A stretch of 64,000 nt of DNA from assembly GCA_036262075.1 (NCBI GenBank), contig DATAJO010000005.1, positions 1 through 64,000 on the forward strand, given 5' to 3'. Below the pieces are notes generated by a model, which saw only the letters and a program-made list of their open reading frames with translations, searched no databases and was not told where the DNA came from. The translations under genes and the position numbers were made by a program. Numbering within the stretch: the first letter of the stretch is position 1; each line of letters begins with the position of its first letter. Of this stretch, positions 24,422-32,133 are shown piece by piece. This DNA comes from JACDBZ01 sp036262075 (lineage in GTDB: Bacteria > Chloroflexota > Limnocylindria > QHBO01).

Positions 24422-25330
24422 CTACTCCTCGGCCGCGGCCGCGTCGTACGCGGTCATCTGGGCCGGCGTGAAGTAGTACGGGCGGGTGAAGTCGAGGACC
24501 TCCATCCGGGCCTCGGTCACCGTGACCGAGCCGACGCTCATGTCCCAGCGGCCGCTCCAGTTGCCCGCGACGACCGCGTCGAAGGTCGGATCGGTGAACT
24601 CGACCTCGACGCCGAGGCGCTCGCCGATCTCCAGGGCGACGTCGATGTCGAAGCCCTCGTACTCGCCCTGGTCGTTGAGGAACGACTGCGGCGGGTAGGC
24701 CGGATCGGTCGAGACGACGATGACGCCGGCCTCGCAGATCTGCGCCAGGTGACCGTCGACGTCGGGCGACTCGCAGGTCAGGCCCTCCGGCGGCTCACCC
24801 GGTTCCTCGCCCTCCTGGCGAGTGAGGTCCGTGCCCTCGTACCACGTGTCCGACAGCTCGGACAGCGTTCCGTCGGCGTGCATCGCGGCAATGATCGCGT
24901 CGACCGCGGTGACGAGGCTGTCGTTGTCCTCGACGGCCTTGTCGAAGGCGACGGCCAGCGGCTCGTAGAACACCGGGTCGCCGACGAGCTTGACCGGGTA
25001 CCCCTCCTCGATGGCGCCCTGGGCGGTCGGCAGCGCGGTCAGCCACCCGGCGAACTCGTCGGTGCGGCCGGACTGCCAGGCCTCGGCGCAGTCGATATCG
25101 GTCGGGAGCGTCGTGGCGACCATGCCGTCCGGCACCTCGGCGACCTCTCCGGCCGATTCGGGAAGCGTCAGGTCGCCCTCGATCCAGTCGAGGTACGTCG
25201 TCGCCTCACCGACGCACACGGTCTCGCCGGCGAGGTCCTCGAGGCTGTCGACCTCGGTCGATCCCTGGCCACAGCCGGCCAGGACGAGCATCGCGATCGG
25301 GACGACCGCAAGCCGTCGAAAGTGGTTCAT
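24422..25330 (-). CDS. circularly permuted polar amino-acid binding lipoprotein (SBP family 3)
   Basis: A 302-residue lipoprotein (lipobox LAGC, Cys20) with the halves of a family 3 binding protein in reversed order. Residues about 27-168 look like the normal C-terminal part: SLEDLAGETVCVGEATTY, a lobe-2 body, then AMHADGTLSELSDTWYEG, which is usually the last helix. A Glu/Pro-rich linker follows. Residues about 193-302 look like the normal N-terminal part: GVIVVSTDPAYPPQSF, EGFDIDVALEIGERLGVEVEF, ending DFTRPYYFTPAQM. The ligand-binding elements all seem present, so it may still fold. The start at 25330 is set by a GGAGGAGG ribosome site; an upstream in-frame GTG at 25342 is within that site. 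It is the first gene of the ABC operon. Confidence 0.85.
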   Translation of the reverse strand: MNHFRRLAVVPIAMLVLAGCGQGSTEVDSLEDLAGETVCVGEATTYLDWIEGDLTLPESAGEVAEVPDGMVATTLPTDIDCAEAWQSGRTDEFAGWLTALPTAQGAIEEGYPVKLVGDPVFYEPLAVAFDKAVEDNDSLVTAVDAIIAAMHADGTLSELSDTWYEGTDLTRQEGEEPGEPPEGLTCESPDVDGHLAQICEAGVIVVSTDPAYPPQSFLNDQGEYEGFDIDVALEIGERLGVEVEFTDPTFDAVVAGNWSGRWDMSVGSVTVTEARMEVLDFTRPYYFTPAQMTAYDAAAAEE

Positions 25331-25456
25331 GTCCTCCTCCACGTCTCACGCAGAAGCGACCGTGGCGACGGTCGCACGCGGTCGGCACGTTGTAGCAGGT
25401 TGTGCGGCCGCGTGCCACGCAATCGCGTCGCCCGTGGGACGCATCGGCGCATTGTC

Positions 25457-25462
25457 TACACT
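25457..25462 (+). promoter_or_regulatory. -10 box of the Rieske oxygenase gene
   Basis: TACACT ends seven bases before ATG 25470. No ribosome-binding site is visible, which suggests a leaderless message. Confidence 0.4.
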
Positions 25463-25469
25463 CCCGCGC

Positions 25470-26573
25470 ATGACGAGCACGCTCCCGAAGACGCCCCTGT
25501 CACGGGCGTCGACCCTTCCGTCGCGCTACTACCTCGATCCATCGGTCCTCGAGCTCGAGAAGGAGCGGGTCTTCGGCCGCACGTGGCAGCTCGTCGCGCG
25601 GACCGAGGACCTCCAGCGGGTGGGGGACTTCGTCCCGGTCACCGTCGTCGACGAGCCGATCGTCATCACGCACGCGCAGGACGGCGAGCTCAAGGCGTTC
25701 TACAACGTCTGCCGCCACCGCGCCGGGCAGGTCGCGCTCACGAAGGGCAACCGGAAGTCGCTCCAGTGCCGATATCACGGCTGGACGTACGGCCTCGACG
25801 GCGCGCTCCGCGCTTGCCCGGAGATGGAGGACACCGAGGACTTCCGCAAGGAGGACTTCGGTCTGCTTCCCGTCCGGGTGGACCGATGGGGCCCATTCGT
25901 CTTCGTCAACCTCGATCCATCGGCCCCGCCGCTGGCGGAGGTGATGGGCGCCATTCCCGCGGAGGTGGCGCGTGCCGGGTATGACGTCGAGCGCATGCGC
26001 CTCGTCGAGCGACGGGACTACGTCATCGAGTGCAACTGGAAGGTCTACGTCGACAACTACCTCGAGGGCTATCACCTGCCGATCGCGCACCCGCAGCTCT
26101 ACAAGGAGCTCGACTACGACTCGTACCGGGTCGAGGAGTTCCGCTACTACTCGAAGCAGCACGCGCCGATCCGTGAGCTCAAGCCCGGCGAGGAGCTCGG
26201 TCGCGACCGCCGATACCTCCGCACGCCCGATGGCGAGGAGGACGCGCTCTACTACTGGCTGTTCCCGAACACGATGTTCAACATCTACCAGGACAACATG
26301 TCCTCGAACGTCATCCTGCCGTTGGGGCCCGAGCGGACCCTCACGATCTTCGAGTGGTTCTTCGCCGACCCCGGCTCCGGCCCCGGTTGGGAGTCGATGC
26401 AGCAGACGATCGCCTTCTCCGACGAGATCCAGCAGGAGGACATCGTCATCTGCGAGCAGGTCCAGCGGGGGTTGCGCTCCCGGGCGTACGACACGGGCCG
26501 CTTCTCCGCCAAGCGCGAGAACGGCGTCTACCACTTCCAGAACCTCGTCCGGGAGTTCCTCGGCGAGGTGTAG
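25470..26573 (+). CDS. Rieske non-haem iron aromatic-ring-hydroxylating oxygenase, large subunit
   Basis: A 367-residue alpha-subunit-type protein. The Rieske [2Fe-2S] site reads CRHRAG (about residues 83-88) and CRYHGW (about 103-108), giving the C-x-H and C-x2-H ligand pairs. The catalytic domain has DNYLEGYHLPIAHPQLY near 197-213, containing the two His ligands of the mononuclear iron, with the Asp ligand expected further on. The length is typical of carnitine/choline/glycine-betaine or aromatic Rieske monooxygenases (CntA/GbcA-like). No ferredoxin reductase or beta subunit lies beside it, so electrons come from elsewhere. Substrate unknown. Confidence 0.88.
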   Translation: MTSTLPKTPLSRASTLPSRYYLDPSVLELEKERVFGRTWQLVARTEDLQRVGDFVPVTVVDEPIVITHAQDGELKAFYNVCRHRAGQVALTKGNRKSLQCRYHGWTYGLDGALRACPEMEDTEDFRKEDFGLLPVRVDRWGPFVFVNLDPSAPPLAEVMGAIPAEVARAGYDVERMRLVERRDYVIECNWKVYVDNYLEGYHLPIAHPQLYKELDYDSYRVEEFRYYSKQHAPIRELKPGEELGRDRRYLRTPDGEEDALYYWLFPNTMFNIYQDNMSSNVILPLGPERTLTIFEWFFADPGSGPGWESMQQTIAFSDEIQQEDIVICEQVQRGLRSRAYDTGRFSAKRENGVYHFQNLVREFLGEV

Positions 26574-26590
26574 CGCCGGTTTCTGCGGCC

Positions 26591-26812
26591 GCGAACCGGC
26601 CGGATTCCCACCAGGTGAGCATTGCGATGGGTCGTGCCGGGTCCACGCCCGTGGCGAGCGCGCGAACCGACCAGATTCCCACCAGGTGAGCGTTAACGGC
26701 GCCGATGCGGCTCGAACGTGCCAAATTCCCGCTCAGTGAGCACCACGGCCCGAATCACGCCGTTCGTACCCGCGCCGAGCGCGTAACGCTCACTCCGCGG
26801 CAATCTGGCACC
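26591..26812. repeat. dispersed 50-bp-period repeat, cluster A
   Basis: Four copies of a shared element occur here. Three forward copies have the core ATTCCC, about seven variable bases ending in GT, then GAGC (cores at 26604, 26675 and 26725). One inverted copy lies at 26781-26812. The second and third copies are exactly 50 bases apart. Forward copies are preceded by CGAACCGGCC-like sequence. The cluster fills the gap between the Rieske gene and the convergent nuclease gene, and the inverted copy encodes the last residues of the nuclease. Confidence 0.8.
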
Positions 26813-27468
26813 TCCATGAACAGCAGCAGGCCGCTGGGCGCGGGTCCCCGGGGCCGCCTCAGCCACGCGATCGCCTGCCGGCCCCGCAGCTCGAACCGCG
26901 CGAACGACCCCGCGTGCGCGCGGACGATCCGGCGCGCCGTCCTGGCATCACCGATGACCAGCGCCGGCACGATGACCGCCGCAGGCCACCCCACCTCGCG
27001 AGCGATGACCGATCCGAGCCGCGCCTTGACGTCGAGCTGGCCGAGCGTCGCCTCCTCGTTGCCGATCGCGCTCTTCACCTCGACGACGAGCAGCGTGCCG
27101 GACGTCGCGTGCAGCGCGAGGATGTCGACGCGACCACGGTCGCCGAAGTGGTTGAAGCTCACCTCGACCCGCGTCGACCAGCCGAGCTCCGCGAGCGTCG
27201 CAACCGAGCGCTCGACGAGCGCCGCATGCGCGGAATCGATCAGCCGTTCGAGCTCCTCGCCGCGCCACCGGACCGTCCCGTCCACCGACGCCTCCAACGC
27301 CTCGATGATCCGGCGAATGGTTCCGAGGGCGATCCCCCGGAGCTCGCCGCGCTCGAGACGCGAGACGACCTGCCGGGAGACATCGGCCCGGGCGGCCAGG
27401 TCGGACTGGCGCCAACCGCGTCGACGACGCAGGTGGCGGACGGCGGTCGGCAGATTCGTGCGGAGCAT
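26755..27468 (-). CDS. XRE-type HTH fused to PD-(D/E)XK nuclease-like domain
   Basis: A 237-residue protein. Residues 11-63 form a Cro/XRE helix-turn-helix (GWRQSDLAARADVSRQVVSR, then LERGEL). The following domain has Glu86, Asp115 (GRVDIL) and Glu130-x-Lys132 (VVEVKS), the D...ExK pattern of restriction-like nucleases. Such proteins could be a solitary nuclease, a toxin or a DNA-directed regulator with a degenerate nuclease. The last dozen residues (FMEVPDCRGVSVTRSARVRTA region) are encoded by the inverted repeat copy at 26781-26812, so the original stop was probably lost when the repeat arrived. There is no partner gene on the same strand. Confidence 0.75.
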   Translation of the reverse strand: MLRTNLPTAVRHLRRRRGWRQSDLAARADVSRQVVSRLERGELRGIALGTIRRIIEALEASVDGTVRWRGEELERLIDSAHAALVERSVATLAELGWSTRVEVSFNHFGDRGRVDILALHATSGTLLVVEVKSAIGNEEATLGQLDVKARLGSVIAREVGWPAAVIVPALVIGDARTARRIVRAHAGSFARFELRGRQAIAWLRRPRGPAPSGLLLFMEVPDCRGVSVTRSARVRTA

Positions 27469-27503
27469 GCGGTCATCATCCGCATCGGCGCTTACTGTCC
27501 GGT

Positions 27504-27509
27504 TACCCT
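27504..27509 (+). promoter_or_regulatory. -10 box of the nitrilase-family gene
   Basis: TACCCT ends six bases before ATG 27516; no Shine-Dalgarno is present. Confidence 0.35.
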
Positions 27510-27515
27510 CCGCCC

Positions 27516-28370
27516 ATGACGAACGCCGCCGTGACCCGCGCCGATGGGCGCCTCCGCGTTGCCCTGATCAGCGACACGTTCTGGGAGGCCGATGGCGAGG
27601 CCCGGCTGCGCGATACGCTGGCGGAGGCCGCCGAGCGAGGAGCCGACCTTGCCGTCCTGCCGGAGCTGCCGCTGAACGAGTGGACGCCCGCCACGCAGGA
27701 GCGGCGCGAGGACGATGCCGAGCCGATGGACGGCCCGCGCGCGACCGCCCAGGCGAACGCGGCGCGCGAGGCGAAGATCGGGGTCATCGGCGGGATCATC
27801 CATGCCGATCAGGCGACCGGCCGCCGAACGAGCCGCGCCCTCGTCATCGACGCGAGCGGCGAGGTTCGGGCGACGTACGAGAAGCTCCACCTCCCCGAGG
27901 AGCCGGGCTTCTGGGAGACGAGCCACTACGACCCGGGCACGGAGCCGCCGCAGGCATTCGACGCGTTCGGCGTCCCCATCGGCCTCCAGCTCTGCTCGGA
28001 CACGAACCGTCCGGAGGGCACACATCTCCTCGCCGCCCAGGGAGCGATGGCCGTGCTCATCCCGCGCGCGACCGAGGAGGCGACGTACCAGCGCTGGAAG
28101 CTCGTCTTCCGCGCCAACGCGCTGACGAGCTGCTGCTGGGTGCTGAGCGTCAACCGGCCGCGGCCGGAGGGCGGCGCGCTCATCGGCGGACCGAGCATCG
28201 TCGTCGACCCGCGCGGCGACGTCGTCCTCGAGACGACCGATCGGATCGCGCTCGCCACGATCGATGCGGCCGCGGTCACCGAGGCGCGGAAGAGGTACCC
28301 GGGCTACCTGCCGGTGCGGGCCGACCTCTACGCCCGCGGCTGGAGCGAGGTCGCCGGCCGCGACGGATAG
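27516..28370 (+). CDS. carbon-nitrogen hydrolase (nitrilase superfamily)
   Basis: A 284-residue enzyme with the nitrilase catalytic triad: Glu50 in LPELPL, Lys123 in YEKLHL and Cys160 in LQLCSD. The sequence DTNRPEG after the Cys and the Trp-containing loop FWETSHYDPG fit the amidase/N-carbamoylase/beta-ureidopropionase branch. It hydrolyses a C-N bond of an amide or carbamoyl compound; which one is not evident. It is cytoplasmic. It starts 47 bp from the divergent HTH-nuclease gene and ends four bases before the convergent zinc-ribbon membrane gene. Confidence 0.88.
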   Translation: MTNAAVTRADGRLRVALISDTFWEADGEARLRDTLAEAAERGADLAVLPELPLNEWTPATQERREDDAEPMDGPRATAQANAAREAKIGVIGGIIHADQATGRRTSRALVIDASGEVRATYEKLHLPEEPGFWETSHYDPGTEPPQAFDAFGVPIGLQLCSDTNRPEGTHLLAAQGAMAVLIPRATEEATYQRWKLVFRANALTSCCWVLSVNRPRPEGGALIGGPSIVVDPRGDVVLETTDRIALATIDAAAVTEARKRYPGYLPVRADLYARGWSEVAGRDG

Positions 28371-28374
28371 GGCG

Positions 28375-29070
28375 TCAGCCCTCGGCGTAGATGAACGTGC
28401 CGCGCGCGACGACCTCGTCGTTCACGTACACGCGCCACTCGAACGTGCCGGGACCCCACGGGCCGAGGAAATCGCCCGCGGTGCCGATGACGTAGCCGAA
28501 CGTCGTCGCGGCGGGATCGACGCCGACCGCCTGGCGTGGCAGCACGATCGTCTCCGTGCCGTCATCGGCGATCTTCGCGATCTCGTTCTCGATCTGGTTC
28601 GCTCCGAACGTCCCGGGCATCTCGACGGAGTAGGCGAACGCGTCGCTCGGAACGAAGGCGTCCTTCGGCTCGACGATCCGGCGATTGCCGTCGAGCTCCG
28701 AACCGAAGGCGATCGTGCCGGGCAGCTCGGGCGTCGCCTCGACGCTCGGCTCCGGCGTGTCGCTCGGGACCGGCTCCGGCGTGGCCGTCGGCGCGACGGT
28801 CGGCTCGAGCGTCGGGGTCGGGGAGGCCTGGCCGACCGTCGGATCGGTCGGGTTGAGGCTCGACACGAACAGGCCGAGCACGACCGCGAGGAGGATCGTC
28901 CCGACGACGGCACCGATGGAGATGAGCGACGCCTGGTCGGTCGGGATGCGGCCGGTCGGCGCGACGCGAGCCTCGCCGTGGCGGAGCGGGACGCCGCACG
29001 ATCGGCAGACCTGGGCCCACGCCGGGTTCGCCCGGCCACAGTTGAAGCAGTCGACGGTCTCGTCGGTCAT
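28375..29070 (-). CDS. zinc-ribbon, single-pass membrane protein with exported C-terminal domain
   Basis: A 231-residue protein. An N-terminal zinc ribbon (CFNCG near residue 7 and CRSCG near 22) is followed by one membrane helix (about 48-70). A Thr/Pro/Glu-rich stalk spans about 78-115. A C-terminal domain of about 110 residues ends GTFEWRVYVNDEVVARGTFIYAEG, a beta-sandwich-like pattern. The ribbon lies in the cytoplasm and the C-terminal domain outside. I chose ATG 29070 because it gives the family-like start and a GGAGGA lies about 14 bases upstream; an in-frame Met at 29127 is possible. Function unknown. Confidence 0.7.
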   Translation of the reverse strand: MTDETVDCFNCGRANPAWAQVCRSCGVPLRHGEARVAPTGRIPTDQASLISIGAVVGTILLAVVLGLFVSSLNPTDPTVGQASPTPTLEPTVAPTATPEPVPSDTPEPSVEATPELPGTIAFGSELDGNRRIVEPKDAFVPSDAFAYSVEMPGTFGANQIENEIAKIADDGTETIVLPRQAVGVDPAATTFGYVIGTAGDFLGPWGPGTFEWRVYVNDEVVARGTFIYAEG

Positions 29071-29159
29071 CGGGGGTGACGCGTCCTCCGAGATGGGTGC
29101 CGCTCTCGGCGCCGGCAAGCCTAGCATTCTGAGTGAGATGGCCGCCGGCGGTGAGAACG

Positions 29160-29201
29160 CCGACGGCCGGGTGGCCGACCCCGCAACAGGCCGGCCGTCG
29201 G
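29160..29201. other. long GC hairpin in a gene-poor stretch
   Basis: An 11-base arm, CCGACGGCCGG (29160-29170), pairs perfectly with 29191-29201 around a 20-base loop. It lies in a gene-poor stretch from 29071 to 29337 where I see no convincing gene. It could be a terminator, a leader structure for the small ORF that follows, or a small RNA. Nothing decides between these. Confidence 0.35.
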
Positions 29202-29337
29202 GGAGTCTACGTCATGCGGCCGTCCGTCTCTCGGTCGCCTCTCCCGCAGCCGATGACGACGCAGGGCCGATGTGCGCCGCGCGCTGCATCGGCGAACGTG
29301 GCCGCCATCAACGCGAGACACGACCAGGGAGAGACCG

Positions 29338-29541
29338 ATGGACCCGACGATGCACCCGGTGACCCGTCCGGCGGGAGTCCGCTCCGTCCAGCGGGCCGTG
29401 ATGTCGGCCCCGACGACGACGATCGCCTCCGCGGTCGAGGCCGCCCGACGCGCCGCCCGTGCCTTCGCCGCGCCCTTCGCCGCCCCCTTCGCGGAGACCG
29501 CCCGCGCGATGACCGACGCCCGCGCGACCGCCACCGCCTAG
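29338..29541 (+). CDS. possible small Ala/Pro-rich protein
   Basis: A 67-residue ORF from ATG 29338 with a GGGAGAG ribosome-like site eight bases upstream. It is rich in Ala, Arg, Thr and Phe and contains the doubled unit AAPFAAPFAE. No known family was recognised. It could be a real small membrane-active or DNA-binding protein or a chance frame in GC-rich DNA. The ribosome site and the lack of any competing gene are the only support. Confidence 0.35.
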   Translation: MDPTMHPVTRPAGVRSVQRAVMSAPTTTIASAVEAARRAARAFAAPFAAPFAETARAMTDARATATA

Positions 29542-29653
29542 GGGTCCATCGGCCTCCATCGGTTCTCTGGCAGGCATCTGGTAGGCTGGTCATCCGTTCC
29601 GAATCCTGTCCCGCATTCGTGCGGCATCACATCGCACGAGCCCGAGGATCGCG

Positions 29654-29884
29654 ATGCCGTCTCCCACGCAAGAGCCGAACGCTTCGGCAACCCCATCAGT
29701 CGGGGAGCTGCTCTCGGTGTCCGCCGCTCACCTGCGTGGGCTGCACGATTCGCCGCGCCATGACTGCTGGCGCTGCCGCAGAACCGCCGATCCCGAGCTC
29801 GCCTTCGAGGCCGAGCTCGAGCCCGAGCGCGAGCGCGACCGCGTCGCCGCCGAGTCGCCCGAACCCGTCCCCGCCGAGGCCTGA
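29654..29884 (+). CDS. small hypothetical protein
   Basis: A 76-residue ORF that I do not recognise. A CxxC pair (CWRC) sits in the middle (HDCWRCRRTADPELAFE) and the C-terminal half is strongly acidic, rich in Glu-Pro. A GAGG site lies just before the ATG. A 7-bp hairpin (29617-29639) and a TAGGCT box (29582-29587) lie upstream, giving a plausible transcript. With only one CxxC it is not a complete zinc site unless it dimerises. The next small ORF starts 12 bases after its stop. Confidence 0.45.
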   Translation: MPSPTQEPNASATPSVGELLSVSAAHLRGLHDSPRHDCWRCRRTADPELAFEAELEPERERDRVAAESPEPVPAEA

Positions 29885-29895
29885 GCCGAACGTCG

Positions 29896-30066
29896 ATGCC
29901 CGGCTGGCTGCGTCGCCTCCTGCGGCCGCTCGAGCGTCGCTGGATCCGCGACCGCGGGGAGCGCGATCGGCACGATCGCCGCGTCCGTGACCGCCTCGAC
30001 GAGGCGAGCCGCCAACCCTCGCATCCCGGGCCCGAATCGCCGAGCCAGGAGCCCGCCGCCGACTGA
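29896..30066 (+). CDS. small basic hypothetical protein
   Basis: A 56-residue ORF starting MPGWLRRLLRPLERRW. The first 16 residues form a strongly amphipathic basic helix. Arg/Asp-rich sequence follows, then a Ser/Pro/Glu tail. It lies 12 bp after the 76-residue ORF on the same strand and 60 bp before the end of the tRNA gene. A membrane-surface peptide is possible. There is no family match and no clear ribosome site, so it is tentative. Confidence 0.4.
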   Translation: MPGWLRRLLRPLERRWIRDRGERDRHDRRVRDRLDEASRQPSHPGPESPSQEPAAD

Positions 30067-30126
30067 CGTTCGGTTCCTGCCGCCCGCCGCCGCAGTGGAA
30101 CCGGAGTGGAACGGACCGAAGCGAGA

Positions 30127-30213
30127 TGGTGCCGGAGGTGGGGGTCGAACCCACACGGGCTTGCGCCCATCGGTGTTTGAGACCGACGCGTCTGCCGATT
30201 CCGCCACTCCGGC
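30127..30213 (-). tRNA. tRNA-Leu (anticodon CAA)
   Basis: An 87-base type II tRNA read on the minus strand. The acceptor stem GCCGGAG (5' end at 30213) pairs with CTCCGGC, followed by discriminator A and an encoded CCA ending at 30127. The anticodon stem TCGGT/ACCGA encloses loop CTCAAAC, giving anticodon CAA for the UUG codon. A long variable arm (TGGGC-GCAA-GCCCG) and the T-loop GGTTCGACCCC confirm a leucine tRNA. It lies between plus-strand genes and is transcribed against them. Confidence 0.95.
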
Positions 30214-30240
30214 CGGGGGAGCCGTCATTATAGGAAGCCC

Positions 30241-30852
30241 ATGACCGATGCCCCCGAGCGCAGCCCCGGCAGTCGCACGCCGCCGCTTCCCGACGAGGCG
30301 GCGGTCATCGAGCGGGCCGCTGCCGGCGATCGGACGGCGTTCACGCAGCTCATGGACCACTACCAGAGCGCGTGCTACGGCCTCGCGTGGCGCCTCCTCG
30401 GCGACGCCGACCAGGCAGCCGATGCGACCCAGGACGCCTTCCTCCACGCGTACAGGGCGATGCGCTCGTACCGCGGCGGCGTCTTCCGGTCGTGGCTCCT
30501 GCGCATCACGGCCAACGCGAGCTACGACATCCTGCGCCGGGCACAGCGACGGCCGGCGAGCCCGCTGCCGGATCCGGAGGAGGGGGCGCCGGAGCTGCCG
30601 GACCCGGTGGCGGTGAACCCGGTCGTCGAAGCGACGAAGAGCGAGCTGTATCGGCATCTCGAGGCGGCGCTCCAGGTGCTGCCGCCGGACCAGCGAACCG
30701 CGGTCGTGCTGTGCGACGTCTACGGCATGGACTACAACGAGGTGGCGGCGATGACCGCATCGGCGCTCGGGACCGTGAAGTCACGCATCCATCGGGGGCG
30801 TCTTCGCCTCCGCGAGCTGCTCGCGGAGCATCGGGAACTGTTCACCGGCTAG
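30241..30852 (+). CDS. ECF-type RNA polymerase sigma factor (SigE/RpoE-like)
   Basis: A 203-residue sigma factor. Region 2 lies at about residues 33-100 (MDHYQSACYGLAWRLLGD, ADQAADATQDAFLHAYRAM) and region 4 at about 140-195 (LPPDQRTAVVLCDVYGMDYNE, then ALGTVKSRIHRGRLRLRELL). The sequence is close to the classical SigE/RpoE group. A zinc-finger anti-sigma gene starts 19 bp downstream, so the pair forms a normal membrane-stress switch. The upstream sequence CATTATAGG near the ATG may hold a -10 element. Confidence 0.95.
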   Translation: MTDAPERSPGSRTPPLPDEAAVIERAAAGDRTAFTQLMDHYQSACYGLAWRLLGDADQAADATQDAFLHAYRAMRSYRGGVFRSWLLRITANASYDILRRAQRRPASPLPDPEEGAPELPDPVAVNPVVEATKSELYRHLEAALQVLPPDQRTAVVLCDVYGMDYNEVAAMTASALGTVKSRIHRGRLRLRELLAEHRELFTG

Positions 30853-30871
30853 GGGCGTCTGAGGTTTCGAC

Positions 30872-31531
30872 ATGTTGATTCCAAACCATCCGGACGACGA
30901 GCGCCTCGCGGCCCTCGCCTCGGCGGATGCCGATGCCACCGCCGACGCGGAGCTCACGTCGCACGTCGCCTCCTGCGCCCGCTGCGCCGAGACGGTCACC
31001 GAGCTCGGTGCGCTTCGCGCTGCCCTGGCCGATCTGCCGGACCTGCGTCCCCATCGGCCGCTGCGCCTCCTGACCGATGCCACCGATGCCGCCGATGCCC
31101 CGGCGCCGGGCGGCGCCGATCGGCTCGCGCGCTGGGTGCGTCGGGTGTTCGCCCCCGTGGTGACCGCCGGCGCCGCGCTCGCGATGGTCGGGCTCGTCGG
31201 GACGACCGCGCCGCTGCTCGGTGCAGGCGCTGGCGGCGCCGCACCAGCCTTCCAGGACGCTGCCCAGGAGTCCGCGGGTGGTGCGGATGCGGGCGGCGAG
31301 GGAGTTGCGGCCCCCGCCGCGTCGGAGACCGACGAGCGCAACGGCGAGGAAGGCGAGGTCATGAACCTCAACACGTTCGACGATCGGCAGGTCGAAGCCG
31401 GCCGGGACGGCGATGCCCTCACCACGCTGCCGGCCGAGCGGTCGCCCTGGCCGATGGTCCTCTTCAGCGGCGTCGCGCTCGTCGTCTTCGCGCTGCTGCT
31501 CCGCTGGATCGTGGTGCCGCGCGCCGGCTGA
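30872..31531 (+). CDS. membrane anti-sigma factor with zinc-finger (ZAS) domain
   Basis: A 219-residue protein. The N-terminal anti-sigma zinc finger has His31-x3-Cys35-x2-Cys38 (HVASCARC). Two hydrophobic segments follow, at about 92-115 and 193-213, the second at the extreme C-terminus. Between them is an Ala/Gly/Glu-rich low-complexity loop that would be outside the cell. It presumably holds the adjacent ECF sigma factor at the membrane until a signal or protease releases it. The two-helix hairpin with both ends inside differs from one-pass RseA-type proteins. Confidence 0.85.
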   Translation: MLIPNHPDDERLAALASADADATADAELTSHVASCARCAETVTELGALRAALADLPDLRPHRPLRLLTDATDAADAPAPGGADRLARWVRRVFAPVVTAGAALAMVGLVGTTAPLLGAGAGGAAPAFQDAAQESAGGADAGGEGVAAPAASETDERNGEEGEVMNLNTFDDRQVEAGRDGDALTTLPAERSPWPMVLFSGVALVVFALLLRWIVVPRAG

Positions 31532-31549
31532 CACCGCCGGCGCGACTTC

Positions 31550-32068
31550 TCAGAACGCGGCTCTGCCCGCGGCGATCGCGCCGAGGAGCAGGATGATGAT
31601 CAGCGCGCCGACGAGGATCGCCGCCAACGGCGAGTCCCGGAACGTCTGTGGTGGCGGCTCCGGCCGTGACGGCCGGCGCGTCCGCGGGATGACGACCTCG
31701 CCCGGCTGACGGACGGTGCGCGGTGCGGCACGCGTCTCGGCGGCGGTGGCACGCCACGTCGCCCACGTGCGGGTCGACGAGGGCGGTGCCGGCCGGATCG
31801 TGGCGCGTGACGAGCCCCAATGGCCGGATGGCGGCAGCGGCGTCACCGGATGGGCGCGGTCGTACTCGGCCCGCCGGACCGGGTTCGAGAGGATGGCCCA
31901 CGCCTCGTTGATGTTCCGCATCCGCTCGGCCGCCTCCGCGGCACCCTCGTGCAGGTCGGGATGGTGCCGCTTCGCGAGCCGCCGGTGGGCGCGCGCCACC
32001 TGGAGCGGCGTCGCGTCACGCGGCACGCTCAGGGTCGCGTACGGGTCGAGGGCGCGGCGAGTCTGCAT
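31550..32068 (-). CDS. membrane J-domain protein
   Basis: A 172-residue protein with an N-terminal J-domain (DPYATLSVPRDATPLQVARA, HHPD near 35-38, NEAWAILSNPVRRAEYDRAH). A basic Pro-rich linker precedes TFRDSPLAAILVGALI, a single C-terminal membrane helix. It shares the J-domain layout and the TFRDSP membrane-entry motif with the 310-residue protein at 21134-22066 but has no outer domain. It probably localises DnaK activity to the membrane. A TACAAT box lies 8 nt before its ATG. Confidence 0.85.
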   Translation of the reverse strand: MQTRRALDPYATLSVPRDATPLQVARAHRRLAKRHHPDLHEGAAEAAERMRNINEAWAILSNPVRRAEYDRAHPVTPLPPSGHWGSSRATIRPAPPSSTRTWATWRATAAETRAAPRTVRQPGEVVIPRTRRPSRPEPPPQTFRDSPLAAILVGALIIILLLGAIAAGRAAF

Positions 32069-32076
32069 CGGCTCAG

Positions 32077-32082
32077 ATTGTA
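32077..32082 (-). promoter_or_regulatory. -10 box of the short J-domain gene
   Basis: TACAAT on the minus strand, eight bases before ATG 32068. It is one of the best -10 matches in the window. Confidence 0.5.
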
Positions 32083-32133
32083 GGTGCGAGGCTGCGCCCG
32101 AACAGGGTGCATCGGTCTAGACTCGGAGGGTCC

